From contig JAQMWT010000074.1 in NCBI GenBank assembly GCA_029834535.1, forward strand, positions 148,980 through 212,979: 64,000 nucleotides of DNA, in the 5' to 3' direction. The stretch is from Chrysophaeum taylorii (lineage: Eukaryota > Sar > Pelagophyceae > Pelagomonadales > Pelagomonadaceae). This document shows positions 31,175 to 43,095 of the stretch, in pieces; position 1 is the first letter of the stretch; the number at the start of each line of letters is the position of its first letter. A model generated the notes under the pieces. The model was not told where the DNA came from and searched no databases. It was given only the letters and a program-made list of their open reading frames with translations. The translations under genes and the position numbers were made by a program.

Positions 31175-32789
31175 AAAAAAAAATATATGCCGCATATTAG
31201 CACTCCAAGTTATACTGACTGCGTCGCGTCGGTCGTCGTCGTCGTCGTACAGATCATCATCATCATCATCATCAAGTTGGTGTCTACAACTATTTTTTGA
31301 GCACAAAAAAACAATCACCGCTTGGCGCTCGGCATGGTGCGTACAACAACACGTCTCGGCCCATCAGAAATATATCGTACATATCAAGTCGGAGGAGGTC
31401 TAGCATCAGGGTACCGGGTCTAGTAATAATGCCAAGACCGCAAACAAGAAAAAAAGAGCAGAACGACTGATGATGGTGTGCTGTCGCGCCGGCGGACGGA
31501 CGGACGGACGGACGGACGGACCCAAGTCGTCGTCCTCCTTTCCTTCCCTTCTTCACCGACTACGACTACGTCGGAGGAAGGGAAGTCGGCTTTGATGAGC
31601 TACTACTACTGGTTCCATCCATCCAGGCCCTTGGTGGAATGGCCATGGAACCGCGACGGAGCGCCGCAAGGAAAATGAAAACGACGGTGGTGATGACTGT
31701 CAAAGAAAAAAAAAAAAAGCACCACCACCACCAATTTCCTCAATATTGGAGAAGCGGCGGCAGAAGGACGCGGTGCTGCTATCCTGCGTGCCCGGAATAC
31801 AACAATGTCGACAACGACGCGGAACGCGAGTAGTTCTGGTGTGAGAGGTCCGTGGCTCCTCACCAAAGTCGCTTACGCGTCGCTGAAGGCAGCTTCTTTC
31901 AAGATAAGGAAGGAGCGGAAATAAATAAATAAATCCAGTAGTTTTGACTTGCGCGCTGGACCAAGGAACAAAGGCAATGCCGACAGTGTCTCGGGCGAAC
32001 AAGACGACGACGCGTGATAGCAAGAAGGGCGCATACGAGTTCGTCGTCGCACCTTCTTTTTCGACAAGAAATGGACGAGACGGACATGTCTCGACCGTTT
32101 CGAGAGTCTGTTTCCGGGGGGGGGGGGAAAGCACTGTTCCGGGCAGATCAAGAATGGCTTTTTTTCCCGATGAACCAAGCTAAGCGATCAATGTATACGT
32201 TGCGATCTACGAAAGAGTTTGTCCTCGGCGAATCCACGCACGCGTTCGCGCGGTCAACCGTCGTCGAAGGAGAAAAAAAAAAAAGCTCGCGTTGGCCAAG
32301 AGTTGGGCTTTGTCCGTCAAGTATGTAATAGCCTGCGCGAGCGAGTTCTGCCCGTTCAGTCTCGGCAAGAGGCCTCTGATGGGAAGGAGTTCCTTGAAGC
32401 TCTCGACCCGAAGGACGGTAGACCCTGGCATCGCACTCGCTCTACTCGAGTTATAGATCGCGAGTACTTGATGGGAAAAACCACTACGCGAGCCTATCGA
32501 TACGCGTTATCGCGAGCAAGAAAGAAACTGTGGACGTCGTCGACTTCCGCGAAATCTTTCTCCCGATGATGACATTATCAACGCCTTGGAAACAATCGAT
32601 GGTGGGAGGATCGCAGCTCAAACTTACAACCCCCCCCAGCTTGTGATTTCTTTCGAACTCCACCGATAAAGCCGACGAGTACGACACAGCTATTTCCAGG
32701 CTTGAGCTCCAACAGACCAATGTGAACCATATTCGTGCCTCGACGGCGCTGCCGTCGGGCTCCTCGCAACCCGTCGGCAACTCGTGGAC
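31175..32789. other. Intergenic stretch with microsatellites
   Basis: It holds an ATC run (31252-31274), a GGAC run (31492-31520), an AAAT run near 31920-31934 and a G run (32117-32127). A plus-strand piece around 32340-32530 (RQEASDGKEFLEALDPKDG, then YRYALSRARKKL) looks protein-like but is short and frame-broken. It may be the 5' part of the dispersed repeat that follows. Confidence 0.4.
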
Positions 32790-34290
32790 GTTGAGGACTG
32801 GGGACGCACCCCCATCAAATTTCGCGCGCATTTTTGAACCATGCTCTCGGGACAGAAACGAAAGCAGAAAGTCCGAATGCAAAAAACTCATCAAGAAGAA
32901 GAAGAAGAAGAAGAAGAATCGTGAGGTGGCGACTTTCTTCCACCCGTCGACAGACAGACAGACAGACAGCACGGACGAAGAGGCTCCTGGAGTGTCAGAA
33001 CATCGTCGGTGTCTCGAAGGGAAAAGAACCTGCGGTCGGGTCGGTGTGGCGAGGCGCTGGTATAGCGACTGTTGCGCGAAATAATACCTTTTGCTTGCTC
33101 GAGGAGCCTCCGTCGAGAACTGCCTCGACGAGGCAAGCGCGAGGGCCGCGAGCCGTCGCGGCGCGACCGAGAGGTCAAGCGGCGGCGAAGCATGGAAGTC
33201 GATGAAGATGAAAATACAAACAAAGTAGTACAGGAAGCCTCGAGTGATTCCGACTGCTCTGTCTACGAGGATGACGATGAGAAGCCATCATCATCATCAT
33301 CATTCAGCTCGAATCCGCCATCACAGCCCCGAGTGAGTCCCCGCGACGTCGTCGAGAGAGACTGGAGATGTAATGCTCAACTGGAAGGCTTCATGACGCC
33401 TCTGCTTGTTGTGCTCACACTCCAAACCTGAAGGCGACCGGTCGCCGACATGGTTCGCGTCTTCTTCTTCACCGTCCGCGCACTCAACGAGCCGAAACGA
33501 GACACCGCGCTTCCAGTTAGTTAGTTACCGACGCGCGAGACGGGAATCGTGGTGAACGAGCGCAACTTCCATGAGGTGGAATGGGGGGAATGCGATGGTT
33601 TTTTGGTCTCAACTGCGCGGGACATTTGCATGCAAGAACTGGAGAGGTGCTGCACGCAATTACCCCCATCGAAGGCTGGCTGTCGGCGGCAATCTGATGA
33701 TGCTGAACCCTTCGATCAACGTTGAAAAAGTGCACCTCCCTTGTTCGCAGGCTACTTTAGTAGTGTCAACAGCAAACTCGGTTCGACAGTACATGGTCTC
33801 TGAGGCAGCGCGCGCGTTGGACTTGATGCAACCGGAGCCAACGCTGTTGTTGTCTTCCCCAACGAAGCGACGCAAAACGAGCCGTAGCGACGACGACGAT
33901 CTTCGATCTGCTAGACTTTTTTTAGGTAGCGCGTCAACTCGAAGAAGGCCGCAACAACTGTTCCGCGAGCCCACAACGCACAAGTAGGAAAAAAGGCAAA
34001 GAAGTTCCTCTCTATGCCCAGGACTGAATGAATGGTCTCGTTTCGTCAAAAAAGGTGGCGTTCGAGGCACGAGCGAGCGGATCTAATTCAAAAACGTACG
34101 CGAATCCCAAGATCCGGGCAGATTACTACGACCCGACTGCGACGCTCGTGTTCGAAAGTAAAGGCAGCGCGACTCAAACTGAGGAGGAGGCGCACGAGGA
34201 ACGTGTGTGTTCCCCGATTTTTTGGGGGAAACTGACGAGAAGCGCGCTCCCCTCTCCCACAAAGCAGTTCTACTATCAATCAAAAAGCTT
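32790..34290 (+). repeat. Decayed dispersed repeat, copy B (partner at 1.2-2.2 kb)
   Basis: Same-order, same-strand blocks are shared with 1240-2205. This copy is longer because of insertions, including an AAG run (32896-32917) and a GACA run (32950-32968). Reading frames are short and shift repeatedly. The parent element's identity is unknown. Confidence 0.6.
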
Positions 34291-36670
34291 GAGTAAGACG
34301 ACGACTTAGTGCAGAGGGCAGACAATCGCGGACAGAAACGCGAACTTACTTCCATATCTCCAACGAAAAGCTCATCAAAGTCGCAGATCCCTTTCTTGTC
34401 GGGTATTTCGCCTGTCTGCCACCAAGGTGGTAAAATCGGGAGTCACCTCAACCGCCGGAGTACTACACTCTCTCCGACTTGAATCTGGCTGCTGACTGAT
34501 GGCCTTCTCACAATGGTCTCATCACCACCAATCCCGCTCACAACACAGCTACTTTTTCTCAAACAAATTGCTGTCACGCGTTTCCCCTACAACATGCATC
34601 AACTTTTGCGCAACATCAAGTACCAAGCGCACGACCCTCGCTTCTTAAGGACGGGCGCACGATACTACTCGATTATGTCGAGATTCTGATTGGAGGATAC
34701 TACTCGCCGGACATTATCGACGATCCACGCCAAAGGCACCGCCCGCATATAGCAGCAACTCGCGTACCAGAGCGGGTCCGTTCAGCACCTCTATGACTCG
34801 CTCCTCGCACTGTCTCGTCGAACCAACTTTCACCCCCCTTTGACTAATCGCAATACCTCTTGTCATACGCGATCCCGAGCCTCGAGCAGATGATGCCACT
34901 AGTGATGATCATCTTGCCGACGAAGGCGCGTCCCGACGACCGGTCTCATCATGCAGGACACACTCTCGTTGTTGGCGAGTCTTCGGATCTCGCGAAATGA
35001 AATGCATTATTGCGGGGATGCCAAGCGTCACAACAACATACAAACAAACCACAACAGCCTCTTTCGATAACCGCGTCATTCCCGGCTTCACAACTCCTCG
35101 TCGACCCACGTCGCGACCATCAAATTCCCGCTTCTTCATCCTTGCCTTCGCAAAGATGAACCCCGGCGACCGTCGTGACAATCGAGACTCCCAAGCGAAC
35201 CGCTGTAAGCACCGGCGTTTCCGTGGTGACGACCCGCCCGCCCGATCGAGAGTCGCACCCTCGGCCCAAACTTCTGCCCGACGACCTTGTTTTCCAAAAT
35301 CATGCGGAAAGCCGCCGCAAAACTCTCGTACGAAACCACCCCGTGTGTTGACGACCAATCATCAAACCTCTTGCGCACTAATAATGTGCGGGCAGCTCGT
35401 ACGCGCAGTGCCCGCACTCCGTTAGCATCTTCTTCGTTGGTCGTCGCGTCGCCCGCTGCAAATAGCTCTCTCCTCCACAGCCTTGTTCATCCAGCACTAC
35501 TCCACTCGGTAGTAGTAGTAGTAGTAGTTCCCTCCTTTACTCCTTCAACACCTCTCCTCGTCGTCGAACTGTCTCTCCTCAGCAGCGACATTCCCATCTC
35601 TTGCTTCGCGTCTTCCCTATGTCGCTCGAGCACGCGCGCGCTTTCAAGACCATCAAGCTCGTCGCCATTTCTGATACTGGCGGCGCTACCTTCAATTTTG
35701 GCCGCTCCTCCTCCTCGTCGTCGCCAACTCTCGAGACGAGGTCGCGTGTCGACGACTCCTGTCAAGATTTCACCGCCATCGGTCATGATTGTGGGTGCCG
35801 ACGCTCGCTACCTCGACGCCGCCGGACTCGCGTATCTTGCGCCAGTTCTTTCTCCTGCTGGAGATGATTTCCGCGAAGATCTATTTCTCCTCTCGTCTCC
35901 CGCTGGCCGCGCGTTTCTCTCTTCCGTGTGCTGCTGATCTTCGATTTCTCCGTACGTCCTTAGGGTACCACCCACAAGTCACCCGCACTTGCTGCCATAT
36001 CGCTGTGTCGAGAACTTACCACGCCTCCGTCGCTGTCTTCACGCGCGAGCAAAATTACCCATCATCGGGCTGATCGATCCAACTGCCCCACGAGTTCTCA
36101 ATGCGTAGTGTTCGCACGACACCTTCTCGTTGTCTCGTGATAGACTCGGTCAAGCAGTCGACCCCAAACTTCGCACGCTGCTGCTCTTCCTACGCAACAG
36201 TCGGATGACTCGCCGCTCCGTGTCCGGCGATATCCATCCGCGGCACACCTCGGCGCACTCGTCTGCACCACCGGTGTATCCACCAAAGTTTCTCTTAACA
36301 ACAACCAAATCTTCTCCGCTAACTCGTGGTCGTCGTGGTTTGCGCAAGACAGCCGTCCCTCCTTCGACTGGCTTTTTCGTTTCGGTCCTGACAACACAAA
36401 ATCACTGCCGACGACGTTTTTTATTTTATCATGCTGTCCACGGAGTGCACGTCCGAGTCCACGCTCAAGGAGCCCAGTGGTTCGGCCGCGACGCAGTCCA
36501 AACAACAAAGGGCCGCGCGCATCATCGCCGCCGCCGTCATGGAGCCCCGAGTCGGAGACTCCTACACGTCACCGATCGATCTCAGATGCGTCATACCCCC
36601 ACAACGCGTCATCGCCCATGCCTGGCTCCATCGATTGTTGCGTTCATACGAGTAGTTTAGTATGTGACGC
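34291..36670. other. CT-rich stretch with broken plus-strand frames, possible old retroelement
   Basis: Pyrimidine-rich like the copia elements at 49-54 kb and 61-64 kb. The plus strand shows protein-like pieces in changing frames (FPYNMHQLLRNIKYQAHDP near 34590, SANSWSSWFAQDSRPSFDWL near 36320) but no protease, integrase or RT motif I can name. A GTA run lies at about 35510-35529. I regard it as a relic of unknown type. Confidence 0.3.
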
Positions 36671-36835
36671 GCCGAGAGGGCTCTCGGTCGTTCGTTCTCT
36701 CTTTTTGGGCGCAACTCAAGACGGCACCGGAAGCGAAGAGAATTTTGTCCTGGTCTGGCGGCGCCAGCTCGCGACGAGCTCGGTGCTCGAGCCGGAAATG
36801 CGGACGCGCATATAGGTAGGGCCAACGGCAGCGGC

Positions 36836-36870
36836 GGTGGTAGTGCTGTTGACCTCACAGCACTACCACC
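36836..36870. other. Perfect inverted repeat (hairpin)
   Basis: GGTGGTAGTGCTGT (36836-36849) and ACAGCACTACCACC (36857-36870) are exact reverse complements around a 7-base loop. Outer, less perfect pairing (GGCAGCGGC versus CCGCTGCTGCC) extends on both sides. No gene lies next to it, so a terminator or cruciform role is only a guess. Confidence 0.7.
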
Positions 36871-38859
36871 ACCACCGTACAACTACCGCTGCTGCCGACA
36901 TTTTCGCTGCAGTCAGTCTCCTGCTATATCGTCGAGTGCGCGGTTGCCCGAAGCGTTGAATCACTTCGCGTGCGTTTTTGTACGTCTGCGTCGGGCAGCT
37001 AGAGCTGTCGCGAGCCAAAGGAGAAATCGCACCAGATCTTAAGTTGGGTGGAGGCAATGTCTTCGGTCGGAAACCCAACAACCCGCCCTAGGGGCGGACT
37101 GATAGGTACGCCCCACTACCTACGCGGGGGGGATTCGTGCTGGTTTCGGCTGAACCGCAGACATCGTCTTTACGGTCCAGGCCGTCGGATCCAGAAGAGC
37201 ACATACGACGACGACGACGACGCATTATGGGGTTCGCAGCACGTTGTGGTGGTGGCAATGAACCGCTGCATACACACTCGGCGACTAGCTCCGTCGTCGA
37301 ACGAGCTCGGGAATTCCACGGGATCTGATCGAAGCTGCTGACGAGCAAACCCGCGCCCGGCCGAGGCCAGCACCTCAGAGGACCGTCGGAAGGCAAAAGT
37401 TTGGTCCAAAGAACCATTTCGAAGCGAGCTGGCTGCGCAGAAAGGGCGGAAAGTCGATGGGAAATAATATCGTGTGGCTGCGGCATCTCGAGCAAACAAC
37501 AGGTCAAGGCTCTGAAACGGGACGCAGCAGGCAAACCTCGAGTTGGAGAGGCGGCGGCGTCTTGTTGTTCTTACCAAGTAGGGAAATCAATCACAGACGC
37601 AATCCCACAACCTTCGAGGCTACCTTTCAAACCGCGATCGCCTTCGTGCTTACGAAAGGTAACGCGACAGCTCTGACTTGGGTCCCGACAAACTCCACGG
37701 TCAACAACTACAGCGCCGACTTCAAGGCCGGCAAGAACTACAAAGTTGAGTTCGCCAAAGCCCCGCCCCGAAAGCGGCGCGGCCCTGTCTCTCGACTCCT
37801 CCGGGTCCAAGCCCGAGCGCATCACGCGGGTAAATAACGAAGACACTTGCCGACACTTTGTTTGTCCCTGATGGTAGCCTGCTATTTGAGGTGTGCGGTC
37901 TTATCGCTCGACACGTTGCGGACGTCGAGCTTGGGCGGCTTCGCTTCTTTCTCCTTGGGTTGGGGGTTCGACGAGAACCGGGCCCTCTCGGCGCGCCGCG
38001 CGTCAGCACTGATATCAAGTCGTATGTAAACTCGTCTATCGGCTGCGGTGAAGAAGAAGCCGGGCGTCGATGATGGTGCAGGCGATGACGCCCTGCTGGG
38101 GGATGATGCACCGGATAGAGTCGGCGACTTTGGGATGCAAGACCGCAGCGTTCGGTGATACGCGCAACCTTTTCTTTTGGACTGCCTTTTTTTTCCGTCG
38201 AGCCACACTATTAGGCTGGCTGCCTCGAGCTCTGTTTTGGGGTCGACTTGGAGGGGATGTGCCGCGCTCGAAACTTTTTCGTTATGGCTCGGCGGCTGTC
38301 TCACGGCCTGCTTTACCTCTCGAGCTCGTTGCCTTTTGCGCGGGAACGAGGGGTGGTGGTACGCGCGGTTCCGGCCGAAGGTCTTAAGTGCGTCGCGTTC
38401 TACCCCCCATGTATCACGCCACGAGATCACCAGACCTGGACCTCCGGTGGTGGGAAGTCCTCGGCAACGACATCGACGGCTTGCTCCTCCAGCTTCAGGC
38501 TGAACGAACTTTAGTTGGATGTCCGGAATCTTGACTTTTCTCCCGTATGCGTGGAGCACGCCGGCATCTTTGAACAGGGAGACGACGACGACCTTGGAAG
38601 GAAGCAGGGCCGCTTGGAGCAAGGTGTCGCGGCTCACACAGCTATTTTATACAGTACCTCGATGCGCACTGCTTGCCGGTGCAAATCCTCGGGTAAATAA
38701 ATAGGCCACAAACTCGAGCAATGAAGCAAATTCCGTTCCAACGAAAGCTCGTTGCAGGCGTAATCAGAACCCCGATCCGCTGTGCCCCTCCCTAAACTAC
38801 GGTCGCGAAATTGATAATAATGAATGAAAAAAAAAAGGGGAGTTTTTCGGGTTCATGAG
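36871..38859 (-). other. Stretch with weak minus-strand frames, hypothetical
   Basis: The longest is a 251-codon minus frame (38637-37882), rich in Arg, Lys, Pro and Ser, followed downstream by a 91-codon minus frame (37846-37571). A plus piece near 37610-37770 (FEATFQTAIAFVLTKGNATA) is also protein-like. Strands conflict and no family is recognised, so I make no gene call. A GAC run lies at 37206-37220. Confidence 0.25.
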
Positions 38860-40165
38860 TAAGTAAGTTCACCTGGATGGAACCCCACATTCACTCGGTC
38901 CGAAATCTTTTAAACCCCTTTCTTTCGTGCTGCTTCGTCGGTCATCGCAAAAAGTCGTCCTTCTAAGGGTGGGTGGGTGCCCCACGCCTTCGTTCTCTGT
39001 TCGACACGGCTGCGGCCGTAGGCAGGTCCAGGGCAGTACGGTCACTCGGTCCCAAACCCCACACAATTTCGTGCTGCGCTCGCTTCGACCCGGCCCTTTG
39101 CTGCTGCAAATACTCATCCTCCTTCTTCTTCTTCTTCTTCTTCTTCTAAGAGTCTCTCACCTCTTCGTTCTCTGTTCAACACGCGCACGAGTCGGTAGCT
39201 GCTGGGCTCTGCGCTCGACGCCTCTGCTGCGGGAGAGAGGGCGGCTACCCAAGGACTTCGCAGTAGACGACATTGCACGTGTAGACGCCGGGGGGGGGGT
39301 CTCGTCGAGTCGATATTGCGCAACTTGGGGTTAGGGTGGATTCGGTGACCCAGAAGACGATTTTGTCCTCGGGCTTGCCGACTAGTCGGCAGAGAGCCAC
39401 GTAGAGATAACCGTGGCTGAAGACGGGCTTGGGCAAGAGGACGCCGACATTGCGGGGCGTCTGGCCCTGGTTCTTGTCGATCGTCTTGGCGAAGGCGGGC
39501 CTTCTTAAGGGAAACTGGTTGGAGGAGCCTCGGCGACACGCGATACGATCGATGATATGTATCGGGTGCCGTTGCAGTGGCCGAGCGACGGGTCGAGATG
39601 TCCACAATAATTAATTGGGAAACGTGAGTCTGTCCGTGACAACACATTAACGGAACTCTACTTTCTGTTCATATCCCTATGTATGCTCGAAACGGGCCGG
39701 CAAAATCTAAGTTTTGTAAAGCCGATTTATTTCAAAACGCTTCACCCGCGGCCTACTTTCTGTTCTTCGCTAAATGTATGAGCCAAAAGCTGGTTGGAGG
39801 AGCCTCGGCGACACGCGATACGATCGATGATATGTATCGGGTGCCGTTGCAGTGGCCGAGCGACGGGTCGAGATCGAAAAGACTTTAAGCTCGCACTCAA
39901 AGTCGACATGCTGTTGATTGATTGTCAGGGAGTTGAGAAACTCGAAGACTGGAAAGAGCGAGGCGTCGTCTTCCAAAAGACCCAACCAAGTCGGCCGAGA
40001 AGAACTCCGACGCCTCGTCTCCGGGAAAAAAAAGGCCGCGGTCATTCATGCGCGCGTTGTCGGCATCGACAACATCGTTTCGGTGGGGCGTGAGAATGGC
40101 GCGCTGGCTAAAAGAGCCGCCGCGGGTCGTGGAAATACTCTGCGAGGTCGCCGCGTAGCGGCTTT
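38860..40165 (-). mobile_element. Helitron-type element fragment, copy 2 (minus strand, best-preserved helicase end)
   Basis: Read on the minus strand, the N-side part (about 40165-39880) matches copy 1 from the AILTPRR block onward. The C-side (39614-39245) carries the Pif1/Helitron helicase signature with few defects: AFAKTIDKNQGQTPRNVGVL, PKPVFSHGYLYVALCRL, and the terminal VYTCNVVYCEVLG. The final NVVY-type motif is the normal end of Helitron helicases and is missing in copies 1, 3 and 4. An exact 85-bp direct repeat (39515-39599 and 39790-39874) flanks about 190 bp of unrelated sequence inside the helicase. The tail motif GTGAACTTACT appears inverted near 38865-38876. Confidence 0.65.
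39515..39874. repeat. 85-bp exact direct repeat flanking a 190-bp insert
   Basis: The two units (39515-39599, 39790-39874) start CTGGTTGGAGGAGCCTCGGC and end GACGGGTCGAGAT. I see no mismatch. The 190 bp between (39600-39789) is unrelated to the helicase and itself contains CTACTTTCTGTTC twice. Confidence 0.85.
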
Positions 40166-40236
40166 TGGGACCTCACACGAGCTCCGCGCCTACCTGAACC
40201 TAAACCCTCAATATATGGGAAACAACCTAGGACCTT

Positions 40237-40545
40237 AGGGTCGGATAAGAAAACGAGACTAGCCCGCGCCGCAACGACGGGTCCTACAACGCGTGGGCTT
40301 TTTCCTTTTTTTGCGTGAGGGGGCGAAAGGATGCCGACTTCACTATGGGGACTAGTTCCATCGCGACGATCTCGCGGCGTGGCGGCACATACTGCTTGAG
40401 TACAAATGAACATAGCTCAGCGATCTGTTGAGTATGTCTTAGTACAAACTGAAACATAGTTAACGGCTCGTACGAACTTTCTTATCCGACTTAGTACAAA
40501 CTGAAACATAGTTAACGGCTCGTACGAACTTTCTTATCCGACCCT
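40237..40545. mobile_element. Short inverted-repeat element (MITE-like), copy 2
   Basis: 309 bp between the same terminal inverted repeats as the element at 24494-24750. Here the inverted match extends outward to TTAGGGTCGGATAAG/CTTATCCGACCCTAA (40235-40547). The extra length comes from a perfect 52-bp tandem duplication next to the right end (40438-40489 and 40490-40541). This duplicates the right terminus, so a second CTTATCCGAC lies inside. It is non-autonomous and lies 70 bp beyond Helitron-type copy 2. Confidence 0.85.
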
Positions 40546-40547
40546 AA

Positions 40548-43095
40548 CTGAGGCTAGGTCCCGCATACCTATCTACGCAAACAAACAAACATTTCCCAAT
40601 TAGACGTAAAGGACGTCTTAGTCACCGGCTCGCCGATGACCTAGCGCCGCAAGAGCGGCAAGTCGCGCGTCCGCCGGAGGTACTAAACGGCAAAGTCAGC
40701 GGGGTCGCCGCTCCGCATCGACGGCAGGACGTGCGACATCAGCGTCCGTATAGACGTCGGGCAGCACACTACCTGGGACCTCTCTTTCGTCGACGCGGTA
40801 GGCCGTGATTATGTCAAAGCAATACGTGCAGAGGAGCAGCTAGACACCGTGTTGCGTAGGCGGCGAGAAGTGATAGGAGAGAGGTGGCGGTTTGACGACG
40901 TAGAACATCTTCTTCTGACCATAGAGACGTTTGTGGTGCTCTGTCGCGTTCCTTTTGGCAAGCCAGCTACGAAGACGTTGATGGGTGAGGAACCACGAGT
41001 CGAAAGGCTCCGACGTTAGAAAAGTCGTAGGGATCGCGACGGTTCGCGGAGAACAATGACACTGTGCGCGGTTGGCCTCGCGCATGTCTGGAAATTCCAA
41101 CGGACGGGCCAAAAAGGGCTGGCCGAACGACTTGACCACCAGCGACCGACTTGACTCACCCTCTCGCGGCCGGACGGACGTTTTTAGTGTCGGGTACTGC
41201 TGCTACACACCATACCACGATCACGTCAAACTGGGGTATGGCGTGCTCCGAAAGGAGAGTGGTCTTGAGAGCGCCTGAGCGTCGCACATCGGTCGTAGGT
41301 CGGTCCATGGTACGGCCCCGGACACAAAACTGTCTCCAAGAGGAAGGGGATGACGGCGAGCCACGCTAGGTGTCGACATAAGCAATGATGACCGTGGCTC
41401 CCGGAGTGTCTGTAGGTGGGGTCGCTGCTTTGGGGCAGGGCCGAGGTAGCTCCTGGCTTGGTTCGTGGCCGGGGTCGCCGACGGCGGCGACGAGCGTGAG
41501 CCCGATCTCGCGCTCGAATTCGGCATCGCTGTCCTCCTCCTCTTCCTCATCTTGAGCATCAGCAGTTGCACTCGCGGTTTTCGTAGGCTTCGGCTCGCTC
41601 CACACTAGTCCCCTCCAAGTGGTCCTCGTTGCGGGCGAAGAAGAAGCCCATTTTTCCTAGGGCAAACGGCCGCAGTTGGCGTCGTCATCAAACAGAGTTT
41701 TCTCGCGAACCAAAAGTCGACGATCGACTAAAATAATCTGGCGCACTAGTTGTCTCATCTCCTCGTAGCGTGCCGAGTTGCTGCCAACGACCCACTTCGC
41801 GAGCAACGTCTCTCATAAAACGCCCTTCCGTCGAGCTCAACAATCCTCTCTGGCCTTCTCGCAATGCGCTAAGCCCATCTTTCTGCCGCTTCCGCGTCCA
41901 ACGCAGCCGTTTTCTTTCTTTTTCAAAACTCGCGTTTTTTCTCTCGCTGCCGCTTCCTTCCTGGCTGGCTGTCATAGGGGGCCCGCCCAGCTTGTTCCCA
42001 TCCATGAACAACAAACGGGTAATGTTTGCGAGGTCGATTCTTAAAAAAAAAACGTCGCAGGATTCTCCTCCTCCCTCAACTTGCAGTCCTGGTCCACCTA
42101 CTCATATGATAGGTGTCATATTATGCTGGTCGTTTTCTGGTGCCTTTTATCAGATTCAGAGTCTGCTCCTGAAAAGAAGTTATAGTGGGTAAATGTGTTT
42201 TGTCGTCACACGCCTTTAAAAAAAAAAAAAGGTCGACGACTGCTAAGTAAGTGTGTGGTGCGTGAAGGAAGGAAGGATCTGGGTGAGTTTTGTCTGACTT
42301 GTTCCGAAAACAAAAACCGCGTGAACGATTAAATATTTTTCCAAACGAGGTTATTATTATACTTCGTGTACAAAAAAAAGAGGCGCAAGCGCGGTAGGTA
42401 TAGTACGCGAAGGATGGTGTCCCGGGCAGGGCTGCACGTGGCGTGCGCGGAAAACGTCGTGGTGCTGCTGCTGCTGATCCTGAAATCCGAGGTTATATAT
42501 ATATAGCCTAATAGTGGGAGTCTCCTCTCCTCTCCTCTCCTCTCCTGCCTGACGGTATATCTTGGAGATGTCGTCCGCACGATATATAATAAGACTGGTC
42601 CGCATTAGAAGACAGAGTACCCCCTAGACTGGAGGGAGGCCGCGAGACACAAGAGGCCCCGCTTCGAGTTGTGCGGGGCATAATATTACAAGGAGCCGTA
42701 TGTATTTTGGCCTAGAGTTAATTTCGAAGCGGGTCAGCCTTTCATGGACATTTGTATGCCTGGCTTCAAAACGTTGCGCCAGCGCTGGAGACACTGCGCT
42801 CGGTTCCGCGTCTTCACGATGCTCGCGACTTCCTTCCACGAATGCTCGCCGACGCAGAGCATCGCGACGCAGAGCCTGGCGTCCTCGTCTTCCGTCCATC
42901 GCTGCGAAACACGCCGCGCCATTCCGAATTCACAACACCGGATTCCAACAACGGAACTATTTATTGTCTCCAACTCTGGGGGGAGTGATACTACAATCCT
43001 AGCTTGATATATATCTGCGATTTCTGACGCGACAGACGGATATAAGATATATATCTTAATAATCCGTCCGAAAATTTTCTGTAATTAATTAATTA
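40548..43095. other. Intergenic stretch, no gene supported
   Basis: Minus-strand frames at 41139-40840 (99 codons, FGQPFLARPLEFPDMREANR) and 41605-41366 (acidic run EEEEEDSDAEFEREIG) look somewhat protein-like but lack motifs and share no frame. A TCTCC run lies at 42519-42546. The last 60 bp before the EF-hand gene are AT-rich (ATATATAT near 43045-43058; TTAATTAATTAA just before ATG 43096) and may hold its promoter. Confidence 0.35.

Noticed and set aside
38860-40545. The Helitron-type copy 2 and the MITE-like copy 2 as one element
   Set aside because: The MITE has its own inverted repeats and an independent copy at 24.5 kb, so they are separate neighbours.
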